Assembly (NCBI GenBank): GCA_002633005.1
Contig: NMRA01001159.1
Coordinates: 1-46,359, forward strand
Length of the DNA stretch: 46,359 bases
Direction of reading: 5' to 3'
Origin: Phoronis australis
Taxonomy: Eukaryota; Phoronida; Phoronidae
A program made the position numbers and the translations under genes. Of this stretch, positions 34,850 through 46,359 are shown one piece after another (the first letter of the stretch is position 1; the number at the start of each line of letters is the position of its first letter). The notes beneath the pieces are model-generated. The model was not told where the DNA came from. It did no database searches and saw only the letters and a program-made list of their open reading frames with translations.

Positions 34850-37550
34850 TATTAAGGTCGGTAAACTTATCTAGAATGGATCTGTCTATACCTGTATGTA
34901 TCTAAATGTTTGCACTGGCTGTTTGTTTGTTCCCTTAATAAGGTCCTCAGTGCGTTTCGAGGATATCAACGGCAAAATCAATAGTCATCTACGGCACATT
35001 GATGAACATCAACTTTAATAATTGGTTTTCATGACTTGCCGGATGAGGTCAGTAATGTGCACCTCAATGTAGTTGACAAAATTTATCCTAAGTAGCTTTT
35101 CTTAATGGAGAAATAAGTAAATCATAAAAGCTAATTATACCCCTACGTCACGATATGATAATATTTTGATAACCAAAATATGTGCGTTTATTGATATTAA
35201 CGGGAACTACAAACAACTACTTATGTATTTAAAATTTGCGTAGTAAACGTGTATACATTATTATTACTGTTTCCATTGTTGCTATGATATTTCATTTCTT
35301 CAATGTTTATTTGTTGGTCAGATATAATTTTTATTCGATTTCTGGTTTGCAATTTGATCAAACTTATGCTCTTCATCAGTGTTAATATAGATATATATGA
35401 TGCGTAAGAGGAGTCATGTAATGATATGTGGTGACAAATAATGTCCCTTGTAACGGGGTTATCACTTTTACTACATACAAACAATGAATGCAAAAAACCT
35501 CTTGAGTATTATCCTCGCAACAAAGTTTTGTCAATAATACATTGTACGGTTAGCCGACTGCTACTCGGACCGGCCTTTAACAAAAGTAAAAATAGACTTT
35601 TTAGGTTAACGACAAACACGACGAACAAAATTGCTAAAGAAATAGCTTCGACCGACAAAATGTAATAAAATATTATTCTTTAAAGCATCTCTTTGAATGC
35701 AAACAAGCTTAAGCACACATTTAAAACCTCACTCGTTGATAAAAATTTACCACCATGTAATTTGCAAAACTTTTGTAAGTTCAAATAACACTGATTTTTA
35801 GTACTTTGTTTAGAAAACTCTAAAAAAGCCTACAACGACGCGTCCAAACCATAATGTTCCCACTGTGATGGCCAGCAAGGTTGAACTCCAAGCATATGCC
35901 GTTCAAAACGGCTGAGGGAAAATGCACTGCATTTTTGAAGAAATACCGTTAATGGGGTATTTTTAGTGGTACTGTACACCAAACCAAAAGTAACCTGATT
36001 AAACCTTAAATGGCACAATGACGCCATATATTTTTCTATCACCAACGACAAATTAACGCAGGTGAAATACTGGGGTCGACTGGTTATTTGACCATTACTT
36101 TTAAACAGAACCTTTGGTACCCTGGTCCGTTTTTGATTAATTACATCGGAATTAAACTCATGCAAAGGTAATACCAGGCACTCATTACCAATCTTAGTAT
36201 TAATGACTTCCTGGGAATACTTATTCTAAATTGGACCATAAGTTGGGAGAGGGAGATGTGTTTCTAAACCACTAGTCGCACTAAAACTGCATAGCGATTT
36301 GGGATCTGTTTGTTAGAAATCAGACGTTTAGAAATCTGAAAATAAAAATTTTAACGGAAAATTAATAGGTGTTTTTGGAAAGCTTTGGTTATCTTTTATA
36401 GGAGTACCTTTTAATTATGTTTTATCTTTGTTCGAGAGTAAGTTAACTTTCAACAAAAACACAGGATGCTATATGAATACGTGTACAGTTCGAACTTCTT
36501 TAAAACCTTATATTGAAGAAATTATTGCGTCTCTCATTGTCCACGCTCTCCGTCACGAAGTCAAGTGATAATAATGCGGATGCGTTCCAAAAATTCACAA
36601 CATCTTCACAAGACAAAACCTTTATTGATTTGACCAAGACGGTTTTACCGTGCCCTTCATAAAATTGGCAAAACTAACCTAACTATACACGGTGTACTTG
36701 TCTAATCTTATGATACATGTACATGTAGCTGGTTGTTCGGAAAAGTACTTGGTATTGTGTATACAAATTTGCTGACGAATATGTGACTGTACGACGGATG
36801 ATGACGGGATAGTTACAGCAAACTATCTCAAAGCATTGATATAGCTGAACTGGAAATCCTGGTGCCATACTTGTATATTTCACGACTAACAGTGGTAAGA
36901 CCGGAAATTTGATCATTCAAAAGTTTTAATGAAAACTACATACCTGTACATGTAACAAGACCAAATTCTTTACACAATAAACATGTCTGATAATAATTCT
37001 GTTCTGAAAAGTTGAACAAAAATCCTGAAGTAGGCATTTGTATTAGCCCTGAATAGAGTACTCTTAATAGACGGAAGGTATTCAACCAATGCATTATAAG
37101 ATCGTCTCATCTTTGCGCGGGATATGCTCGCTATAAAATTCATATTGGATCTTTAGCACAAATATCATTTGTTATAGTAACTGATGGTGTACAAAAGGAA
37201 CATTTAAGACTTCTTTTCCATGAGATCGCAAATTTCAAAAGTGATTAGATAGAGAAATGGAATTTTATGTTAATGCCCAACCATTTCAAGACACAGATGT
37301 GAAGGCCTCTTAGGTCAAAGTCAACAGCAAAGAACTGTGTTAGAATTTGAAAGTTTACGACGATCCCAACAGGCCACGAAATAATGAAATTGACTAACTG
37401 TACATGTGTATCTGAAATTACCATCGCTGATACATATCTATGATTATGTTTAATATACATTAGAATCATTTACTTTAAATGGTTGCACAAAAACGTTTCC
37501 GGTGTTCCTTTCAGTACAGCATGGTGTTCAAATATGCATACAGTTACATG
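34850..37550. other. 2.7-kb stretch without a supported gene
   Basis: Low-GC sequence with only short unconvincing frames. The longest, 111 codons on the minus strand at 35830-36165, has no recognisable motif. It may be intron between the exon at 37560 and downstream exons. Confidence 0.5.
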
Positions 37551-37559
37551 TGTACTTAC

Positions 37560-37649
37560 CGAACTGTCCACTCTTTTGTTGACGTCCCAACCACTTTCTA
37601 TAAAGCTCTTTATGGCATTAAAATCACCAGATTCGATGGCTTCTTTAAC
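37560..37649 (-). CDS. Ankyrin-repeat-like exon, probable upstream exon of the same gene
   Basis: This is a 90-bp (30-codon) minus-strand exon. The acceptor is TTTTCAG|GTTAAAG and the donor TCG|GTAAGTAC. The translation reads VKEAIESGDFNAIKSFIESG followed by WDVNKRVDSS. The pattern A-x-x-G-D-x-x-x-I-K-x-x-I-E-x-G-x-D-V-N is typical of a first (capping) ankyrin repeat, which lacks the TPLH motif. Strand and phase 0 match the exons 23 kb downstream, so one gene is plausible, but transcript continuity is an inference. I could not find the exon before it. Confidence 0.75.
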
Positions 37650-38684
37650 CTGAAAACAATGAAAAGTTAATATGGATTACACTCCCCACGTGCATATTTA
37701 CATGTACATGTACCAGCACTATCGTGTAAATGAATTGTTTCAGACGTTTCTCTACCCACAAAGTTTTTCAACGTCCCTGCTATCATCTTATAGGCTTATA
37801 AAAATAAAGGTGCAGATTCTTGAACAGTGACAAAGTTAGAACCAATATCAGGAAAACTACACGACATTGTGGCAACGGTCATGTTGTTACATCTTCTTTG
37901 ACTGCACAGTAAATTGAGTGTACAGAGCTCCTCCAGACTCTCCAACAATACTCCACTATTCTCAACGCTTACCCAGAATTCCCTAAAGTTTTTTAGCTCA
38001 ATAAGCGTACACAACGTTGATCCACTAACAATATGGCTCTATTCGAAAAATTGTTAAATTTCAAAATCATGAGGGAATCATTTGTTTATGTAAACTGACA
38101 TACACATGTAGCTTGACAAAATGCCTAAATTGTACACCTTAAGTTAAAATCCTTAACAACGTTTAAAATTACTTGTTAACGGTGTACAACACATACAAAT
38201 TCTTGTTTCACTACCGATATCTAATGTATGTGTAAATGTATGCATTCATCTGCATATATTATAATATCTGTAATATATTTGATACTCAGATTCAATACAT
38301 TCTACAGCTAACATGGCTTGAATCCTTATTGGTGTACATTGTTGTATTCGTAATAAAGAGTGAAAGATCAATTTGAATAAGGAGTCCTTTTACAAGGAAA
38401 TGTCCCCTAGATCAAGTAGGTTTATTTCATGTAACAGGCCTCTGGCCAACATTACAGATATATAATACATAGAGGATAGAATTTTTCAAATCTAAAATTA
38501 ATTCATATCAAGGAACTCATTTCTTCGTTTCTCTGCATTATTTATAAAAAAATAATGCAGGCGGTGTGTGCAAGCCGTGCATGTGAGCTCATTGCAATAA
38601 ACGCATGCAACTGTTTTTATGCTTAATTAATATTTAGCTAAAACCGAGCTGGGGAGCTTGAAAACTGATTCGAGAGTTTTGCCA

Positions 38685-38752
38685 TGTGACCCGGTGGTGT
38701 GTGAACCCATGACCTCGAGTAAAAGAACTGGCACCTATTACACTAGGTCACA
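38685..38752 (-). repeat. tRNA-like sequence, possible SINE head
   Basis: Read on the minus strand this 68-bp stretch starts TGTGACC and ends GGTCACA (a perfect 7-bp stem), has an A-box-like TAGTGTAATAGG and a B-box-like GGGTTCACAC with the expected spacing, and a TTCTTTTAC loop where an anticodon would lie. The D and T stems pair poorly, so it is not a functional tRNA; a decayed tRNA-derived SINE is more likely. Confidence 0.3.
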
Positions 38753-39690
38753 CGGCCTCGTCATCTGGATTAATTAAGTATCCAGCAACATTTCTCAGGA
38801 CAGCTAAATCATGAGTCTGTAAAAAATTGTGAACACTATCTTGTCCACCTTATCGTATCTTGGTAAGAACATCACACTTCAGAGCGTAAATTACATTCAA
38901 GAAAAAAGGTGTCACAGTTATTCTCTCCTCTCCATCAAGTCCAATAAACTTTCCCAGAAGCATGATTAAAGAATGCGGCGAGCATCTGAATCTTGCGAAG
39001 GCACTCTGTAAAAACTATTTTCTAGACATGTTATGAATTTCCTCCCACAAAATTACATTTTACTATTTTATAAGTATCTAACGGGTGAGAAAATAGTATT
39101 GTCTCTCCAATCGTGGAAGTCAATATCAAAGCATCGTTGTTGAAGTTCACTTATAAATGAGGCAGCATCGCTTACACTTTATTGTATTCAAACAACTCCA
39201 AAACCATGAGCAAATAACAATTGTTTAACATTTAGAGCCAACCAATACATATTTTGCTCAGCTATTTCATATTGCTCAATATAGCGCACAATAACATAAC
39301 GATGGCTTCGCAATTTGATAATCTTTAGCCAGTGTTTAACTATTCTCAATAATATATGCACCCTCATTGTCACTCTACCAAGCTCTCCCCTCACTGCAGC
39401 GTTTGAGACATGCTGTCCAAGTCCAGACAAATATTTACGAAAAAAATGTCCACGATTCCAATATCTTGTGCACTCTCTAGATCATATGAACATTCCGGAG
39501 AGTCGAGGTAAAGGTTGTACGAGAACTGGTCGCGTAAAGACCGGAAGATCCATTGTTCACTTTGTTTTTTCTGATAATAAAAATAATGGCCAGCATTAAT
39601 CGGTAACAGTGTGATGTGCACTCAAGGTGAGATTCTGATCCGAGCGACCTCGTTTGTTATATCCAACAAAAACCCAACAAAGGAAAGCAA

Positions 39691-39800
39691 TGGTAGTGCC
39701 CCATAGATGAAAACCATGCGAAGCGCTTATGCCCGTTGCATGGATCGTGCAATTTAAACAATGGGATGGTAGTGCCCCATAGATTAAAACCATGCGAAGC
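39691..39800. repeat. Two ~76-bp spaced repeats
   Basis: TGGTAGTGCCCCATAGAT followed by AAAACCATGCGAAG occurs at 39691 and 39767. This gives minus-strand frames the repeated peptide SHGF(H/N)LWGTT, a shadow of the DNA repeat and not evidence for a gene. Confidence 0.75.
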
Positions 39801-41943
39801 CGCTTGTGCGTACGGCGTCATTTGCATATGGTTTCCTTTAATGGAGACTACATCAAGTACAACCTTAGAAAATTTGACAAACCTCATGGTCTGAGTGAAC
39901 TCTTACATGTACATTAAACAAGTGAAACGTTTTGTCAAATTTCTTTCTCCCGAGAAAACATTTTCGTTGGACACGCCGTGACCACTTCGACCAGTAAATT
40001 TTGACCCACTATGTCTACATGTATTCTAGAAGGATTTTCAATATATAACCTGTTATGTTCAATTTCAGTTTCCCCAAACGTGCTTTTAAAACGCATGAAT
40101 ATCATAGCTTGCCGTATATTGACTTAGGATGGGTATCTTATTCTTAGGTAATCATTCAGAGTACTTTTGTCCACTAATGCATCGTTTCCGGTGGATGTTT
40201 ACTCCGACGTTAATGTATGGGCTTGGTAAAGTATTAGGTTTCTGTTACGTCATCTCCATTGTGTTCAGAATCAAACAAGTGACCTGGGAGGAATGGGCAA
40301 AATGTGAGGTTGTCTATAACATTCCGGCAATTTGTTTTGAACCGTAGCTCATTTTAACAGCTACTCACTTATGTTTTTGATCTAGATTTTGTTTGTGTGG
40401 CATCACTCCCCATTTGAATTGTAAGATGTGTGTAAATTTGAATACACATCTGTACTAACTTCCGAAACCGATACTTAGGAAACTAGACGTTACTCGGAGT
40501 CCCTTCTGTAGTTTCGGTTGTCTAAGTACATTTCAGTTTTTAACAATTCTTTCTATACTTACTTCATTTGTGTCAGACTACACTCTATCCAATATCACTC
40601 TCAGTTGTCACAGTAATTCTGTTTGTACTTTATTATTTCCATTACTAAACAATGTGATTAATAAATGCCATTTACCAACATTGAACTCGCCTTCTTTTAC
40701 TGAAAACTACCTTCGGATCGCATCACGTGACATTATGCATGACACACAAAATAGCTATTCACCAATATTTGAAAACGTACGTATAACAATTCAACTTTCT
40801 TTGTCCAAGACACAATTGCTCGACACATCAAACCAATCTGCTTATATCCGGCTTGCAAGTATTCACGTATTGGATTGTCCTTATGCGTACATATACATGT
40901 ACATAGGTATATACAGTAGGTTGTGTTACACAAACCATTGCCATGGCAGAGAAAAAGAACAAAATGATTTTCTCGCACAGTAAGAACCATGGAGTACGAA
41001 AACCTCAAAACGATGCAGTGATGTATTAGTCTTAAGATCTGATACAAATTTAGAGAAAAACAACACTGTTAAAGCACTTACAAGCACGTGTAGGCTACTA
41101 GGAACACTTTAAAACACAGGGAGTGACAGTGTAGTAAAGAACTGATATCAACGTGCAAATGGTCAACTGACTTGGGTGTGGTCTAGGCACACAAGATTGT
41201 TTGATACTGCAACGCTGCTTAAAAGCAATGACGAAAAATCATTAGTTGCATCTGTTTTCCAAAATATTTATGTATATTAAAAATCACATTACATCCTGTT
41301 ATTTTTAACCACGCCTGTTATAATAAGGGTGATGTTACTGGCCGATGTTTTTGCTCTGATTAAGTAATTTCAAGACAACGAAATTCAAATGTTAGACATT
41401 TTTAGCCCACTCTTCTTTCTCAATAATACTTTATTTCCCTTGCAATACCAGTGTCACGTGACCGGGAAATATAGTTTTGAGTTATTACACAGATATGTGA
41501 CACGGTTATGGCATGGCTGTAAGGAGCCTTCTGTGGCATAAATTGGAGTTGATTTTTAGCTAAAAATGACTTGCAGTTCCTTTAATCACTGCTTGCTTTA
41601 AATGACTGTGACTAGCCTTGAAGTTTATGAAATCAATGGGAAATACAGGAATTCATCAAGACTCCTGATCGCCAAAGTATACATCAATTAATTCTCACGT
41701 GGTACTACACTGTCAACTAGTGTTGGCAAACTTGTAGTGACTCAGACTACAGAACGAGAACGGTGACCCAGTTACTGTTTTGCTCTGCTAAAATAATGTC
41801 ATTTACATGTTTGGAAAAATCCTTTTACGCAAAGTAAGCTTTTTTGTAATTAAAAGTTCAAAATGCTTCAGTGGTCCACACTCACCGGGCAACACAGTTT
41901 AATTAAAAACAAGTCAAGAAGTCCTCATCAAAATTGCGTTGAC

Positions 41944-42262
41944 ATGAATGATAGTGTTCCTGTCTGTGCAACTGAATGATAGTGTTCCTGTCTGTGCAAC
42001 TGAAAGATAGTGTTCCTGTCTGTGCAACTGGGTAATAGTGTTCCTGTCTGTGCAACTAAATGATAGTGTTCCTGTCTGTGCATCTGAACGATAGTGTTCC
42101 TGTCTNATAGTGTTCCTGTCTATGCAACTGAATGATGGTGTTCCTGTCTGTGCAACTGAATGATAGTGTTCCTGTCTGTGCAAGTGAATGATAGTGTTCC
42201 TGTCTGTGCAACTGAATGATAGTGTTCCTGTCTGTGCAACTGAATGATAGTGTTCCTGTTTC
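41944..42262. repeat. 28-bp minisatellite, about 12 units
   Basis: The unit TGAATGATAGTGTTCCTGTC plus TGTGCAAC repeats with few substitutions. Because 28 is not a multiple of 3 and no reading phase of the minus strand contains a stop, the array is open as a 117-codon frame with an 84-bp super-period (RQEHYHSVAQTG and its shifted forms). The open frame is a by-product. The array is broken by an N at 42106. Confidence 0.95.
42106..42106. other. Assembly gap (single N) in a minisatellite
   Basis: The N interrupts a 28-bp tandem array partway through a unit, so the array length in this assembly is not reliable. Confidence 0.85.
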
Positions 42263-42299
42263 TGCAAATTACAACAGGCTCAGGTACAAAGGGGAAAAT

Positions 42300-45200
42300 G
42301 GAAAACAATTCACCACCCTACGTGTAGGAATACTAGAAGATTGAGCTCAAAACCGACTGAATTTGTTGAACAAATTTAGTCAAACGGACCATTTTAAACT
42401 CAACTTTACTATAAACCTGTATTAGCACAGTCCATCCCTCCCTAAATAAATTGTAAGAGACACCAAAAAATATTTTTAAAACGCGTCAGTAGATGAAAGA
42501 AATGTGAGAAATAAATGAGCTCAAGTTAGAAAGAGTGTCTCTTTTAGCGAAACTGATTCATTCAAAAGCATCCTGGACCAGAGAACTATGAAGTTTCCCT
42601 TTCCGCCAGTTTGCTGAATTAATTGATTACTATCACGTTATGATGTTTCCGATAAAAGCCAAAAAGTAAGTTGAGTATTATCCCAATGAATATTTCAATA
42701 GCTACAAAAGTCCTTGCATACTCTCGCCGTAGCCACGGTTGGTAGTCATCGATATAATAAACCCTATACAATTAGATAGGATACAGCTCATAAAACACTG
42801 AAGACCCTCACTGATCCGTTTCAACAGAAGTAGTATCGTATTACTAATACTGCTTACCAGGAATATAACTCTATGTGCCACACTCTCATTCAATTCATAA
42901 AAAATGAATGTCTAGTTAACTAAAGTAACAAAATAATTTACACATTTTGACCTTTGGCACTCGCACTTTACACAAACAAACATACAAGCACAAAAAATGA
43001 AAGACAAAGGGGCTTGGATCATTCAGTATTTAAGCAAGGATTCGAATCTCGGAAGAAAGTGTTTGTTGCATCTATCACTAATGTGATAAAAACTAATGAT
43101 ACCGCCTAAAGTGCTTTGTACCTGTGTGCCAAGGGTGGTGAACGCTACATGGCCGATGCTAACTGACAGTTCTCTACGTAGGAATTGTGTTCAATTGCTA
43201 TATTACATTTTTACTCCTTGGATTTGCGGTACATCTGCATAGTTGATCATTCGAACGGGTCATACTCTAAATATTCTAGACATTATTTAGATGATATTTA
43301 ACGATAATAATATTAACCAGTTCAATTCAATTTACAATCAGGAAACATTGCAATGTACAAGGTATCCTTTAGTTCAGCTGAGCCTCCACCAATACTTGGA
43401 GCTGGAAGTTGTGTGTATAACAGATGTGAACCACGTGTTGGATGCAATTTTGGAGGCAACAGCCAGAAATGTGGTTTGGACATGCGCACTGTTCCCCATG
43501 CTATTTTAAGAATGGAAAAAAGAAATATTTTAAACTCTTTTACACGTATTTTCCGGGGCTTGAAGCTCAAGAGTCTCGACAGTGCGGTGTGACACTATAT
43601 ACAAAAATAGTAGGATGTTACTTTCGGTTTCGTCTGCGATTTGTGAGTTGTGGGAAAATTAGAAGACAACAATCATTCTTGCGATATTTTTGCAATTCAT
43701 TAATCCCCAAAGATCTGTCTCCTATAGCAAGTGAATACACATGACAGAGGGAAATTATGTTTTCATAAATGCTTATCTTGCCTGAAACTAACACGAAACA
43801 CACTGGAGCGGTAGTGTACTACCTTAAAGCAAAATGACAACAAGGTCCCTTTCTGCTTATGATAAAAATTTTTGTTTTAGCATTTATTCCCAAAAATATA
43901 AAAACCCAGCTACTTGTAGCAGTTTTAGTTCTCAGATCGTCTTCCACGTACAACAGATACTCTCTGACCAAATAAATGTATAAGTCTCACAATGTTCATT
44001 GTTTGCTAGAGTCGTTTCGAAGTTTGGCTGAGGACCCGTGAATTATTTTAAAATTTTAAGATATTCTGTTACATTTTCAACGCATGCCAACAAAGGTTTT
44101 CATGAAAATGATAACTTTACTAACATGTGGAATCACGAAAACGCATCGGTCGTCGTTTTAGGTATAACAACTTCGTAAATTCACATTTCTTAAGGTAACA
44201 TAACTGGCAAAAATAATTTTCCAAAATCAGTTGGAGTGCAAAATAGAACCCTGGTCCTCCGTCGTCGCTCCAGCACACTCACATTGGGACGTTAAGCATG
44301 AAGCTAGACCTTGTCACCTTTTAGTCGTCAACATGTACCCAGTTTGAGACTTTAACATATGGATGCTTTCTGACAACGACGGCATCGCTAAGTCAAGAAA
44401 TTTATTTTCGATTTTAAGGTTCGTCAACACCAAAGAGATCTGAAGCATTTTCTAGAGTCGCTGCACGACTGTTTCAAAGTTATTGCTGGTCACGAAAATA
44501 CGGAGTACAAGTCATCACATTATAGCTCGGTAGCATCCCTTCATCGACACAATCTTGGTTGAAAGTCACGACGGTTCTATTCACGTTAACTTAATTCACG
44601 AGGAATTGAGAAGGGTCATTAGGATTAAACGGGATCGTATCCAAGTAATAATTTTCAAACTTTTCAACAATTTACAGTGCTCTGTAAAACTGACCTCAGT
44701 ATCATTTAGGTATTATATGACTGTGTCTAAAACGTCAAAAAGACGCCATGCTAAATAAAAGTATACTTTTGGAAGCGTTCGAAAATCAGTAGAGTTTGCA
44801 ATGGGGGACAAAGAAAAAATAATTAAAATAATAGGTGACAAGCGAGTGATAGGAGTGCGCAGTAACCGCAAAACATTTTTTTTTGTCTAGAGGAACAACG
44901 TGAATGGTGGGTGGTCTTGGCAACAATGATGCTGACAGTCCACTGAACAGTTTGGCTGTATCCAAACTTACCAGATTCAATACAGTCAAGTTCATCAAAA
45001 AACTCCCCCCGTTGTTGACGTTGGTAAATTCTGATCTCACGCCATTTTGAATAAATGAGATATTAACGATTTATGAAACAATAATTAAAGATCTCTTTTT
45101 CGCCAATTGACCTGCATTTGGATGTCATGTACGTACCGTTATATTTATTCAAAATACCCATCTGCAGGAACTTGTAATTTTGCTATGTGACCCTAACGTC

Positions 45201-46359
45201 GAGGGTCAAGCAACCTAATTTTGATAATAAATATTCAACATAAAACAAGTGGCGGATGAGGACCCGACCATGTTACAAGGACGACGAATAGTCTTATGAA
45301 AGGATTTATACATTACCTTACTGCTTGAAGAAGCCCCCATAATCTTAAATCTCGTCTCGGAGAATCGCTGGGAATAGTTTGGCTTGAATGATTATTAACA
45401 TATGGGCATACCCATATATAGGCCGTGGAATATCTGGCTATTTATAGGTTTTAGCACGAGTTTCGATGCATCATTCCGAAAAAATAGCCACCAGCCCATC
45501 CTGTTATATATCCGGTATTGTTGTTATCTGCAACAACAGGCATCGCATTAGTAGTAAGCTGAGATGCAACCAGTGTTTGATTTACCATTTCTGAGCCCTG
45601 GCCATGGCAGTAATATTTGGAGACAGCATGTGTTGCGACAAAGGTAGTCTAAACTTAATGTGAAACGTTCCTTTGAACAATCATACACAGATTTGGAAAA
45701 TGTCGAGAAAATTAGTAAACACATCATTTGCAGAGCAGCAAAGTATTGAATCATTGTCGACCAAGTGGAAAATGTTTCGGTCCTTCTCGCAAACACGCAC
45801 ACGTACATGTATTATCCGTATAGAATGCATAACATTTTCATGACCTATTTCTTATCAGCACAACTGAATCACGTGTTAGACGATAATAATTGGAATACTG
45901 TGTTTCATAAAACGTGAATAATCAAATTTGTATCAAGCGCCACGTAATGTCTTCCTGAAGAACTAGAAGTACAAGTATAATCAGGAACTTCAATTTGTAA
46001 ATAAATTGCTGTTTTACTGAAAACAGCACACCTTATACCCTTAAAAATTAATAACATGCAGAAAAACCTAGGAATTCCAAATGATACGCAACTCTTATTT
46101 GATTTGTGAAATTAACAAATAATAAAAAAACTGTGCATTATTTCATTGGGGTAAGGAAACTGTTCTGGGGGTTTCCTAGGGATTAAAAGCCTAGTACGGT
46201 GCCAAAATGACTATTTTTACATCTAAAATACATCTATTGATGAAAAACATCAAAATACTGTGTCATACCATGCCCCAGTCGTTAATGGGGCTATTCGGAA
46301 AATATACAATAACTAGAGGGCGTGCGTGTACTAGTGGTGATAGATTAACAGCCTCGATT
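42300..46359. other. 4-kb stretch without a supported gene
   Basis: AT-rich sequence. A cysteine-rich plus-strand frame at 43353-43592 (CVYNRCEPRVGC, FGGNSQKCGLD) and a minus-strand stretch ending in a strong donor at 44971 are the only things that look at all coding; neither matches a family I know. Confidence 0.4.
44236..44325 (-). repeat. Possible SINE remnant
   Basis: The minus strand contains AAGGTCTAGCTTCATGCTTA running into ACGTCCCAATG, and ~40 bp later GGACCAGGGTTCTATTTTGC. The words GCTTAACGTCCC and a degenerate 'ACCxGGGTTCxAxxC' box recall SINE families common in marine invertebrates. The evidence is word-level only. Confidence 0.25.

Larger units (their letters stand above)
37651..41940. 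other. 4.3-kb stretch without a supported gene
   Basis: This lies upstream of the ankyrin exon at 37560 in its sense. Frames at 39315-39599 (+), 40129-40347 (+) and 40570-40983 (+, with a GTG rather than ATG opening) show no family signature. An unrecognised upstream exon of the ankyrin gene may be hidden here. Confidence 0.4.

Noticed and set aside
35830-36165. 111-codon minus-strand frame as a gene
   Set aside because: No motif, no paralogue in the window and no flanking splice or start context.
38685-38752. Functional tRNA gene
   Set aside because: The acceptor stem pairs, but the D, anticodon and T stems do not, and the length is short.
40570-40983. 137-codon plus-strand frame as a gene
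   Set aside because: It opens with GTG, has ordinary AT-rich composition, no motif, and a tail rich in Tyr/Ile from ACATGTA-type sequence.
41944-42262. CRISPR array
   Set aside because: The units are contiguous with no unique spacers, and the DNA is metazoan.
41914-42267. 117-codon minus-strand frame of QEH/SVAQTG repeats as a repeat protein gene
   Set aside because: It is the automatic translation of the 28-bp minisatellite, runs across an assembly N and has no non-repeat coding sequence.

Overview
This is eukaryotic, metazoan DNA: AT-rich, almost without long open frames, with short exons bounded by GT/GC-AG splice sites, TTAGGG-type repeats, cut-and-paste transposons with target-site duplications and decayed reverse-transcriptase fragments. 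ACATGT/TACATGTA words are scattered throughout, which I associate with marine invertebrate genomes (molluscs, amphioxus, hemichordates, corals). I cannot name the species. Almost none of the short open frames is a gene.

The only convincing gene is on the minus strand: part of an ankyrin-repeat protein with about one repeat per exon. In transcription order I see exons at 37560-37649, 14733-14828, 13011-13106, 1234-1329, 570-668 and 115-213. All have lengths divisible by 3, phase-0 ends and good splice signals, so they can be duplicated without breaking frame. The gene runs off the left edge of the window. Its 5' end is not established; a possible short first exon lies at 30262-30300.

The architecture is hierarchical duplication. 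(i) A ~456-bp module with a type-A ankyrin exon is tandemly repeated at 1-840. (ii) An ~11.8-kb unit D, carrying one type-B exon, occurs as D1 (about 670-12441) and an expanded D2 (about 12449-30265), with a ~0.9-kb remnant D3 at 32715-33613. (iii) Inside D is an older ~2.1-kb tandem pair, U1 and U2, joined by a TTAGGG-like tract. (iv) D2 has a further 1.72-kb duplication across an assembly gap (12973-14691 and 14693-16412).

D1 serves as an internal empty-site control for insertions in D2. These are a 1613-bp THAP-containing element with ~155-bp inverted repeats and TTAA duplications (18025-19637, Kolobok-like), a 538-bp PIF/Harbinger-like MITE with a CTG duplication (28037-28574), and a large imperfect palindrome centred near 25.6 kb. 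A ~223-bp segment lies in opposite orientation in D1 (4278-4500) and D2 (19702-19925).

From 30.3 kb rightward there are two related non-LTR reverse-transcriptase remnants flanking D3, one ankyrin exon at 37.6 kb, a 28-bp minisatellite at 41.9-42.3 kb, and long stretches in which I see no supported gene. Three single Ns (2086, 14692, 42106) all fall in repeats and look like assembly joins of unknown length.
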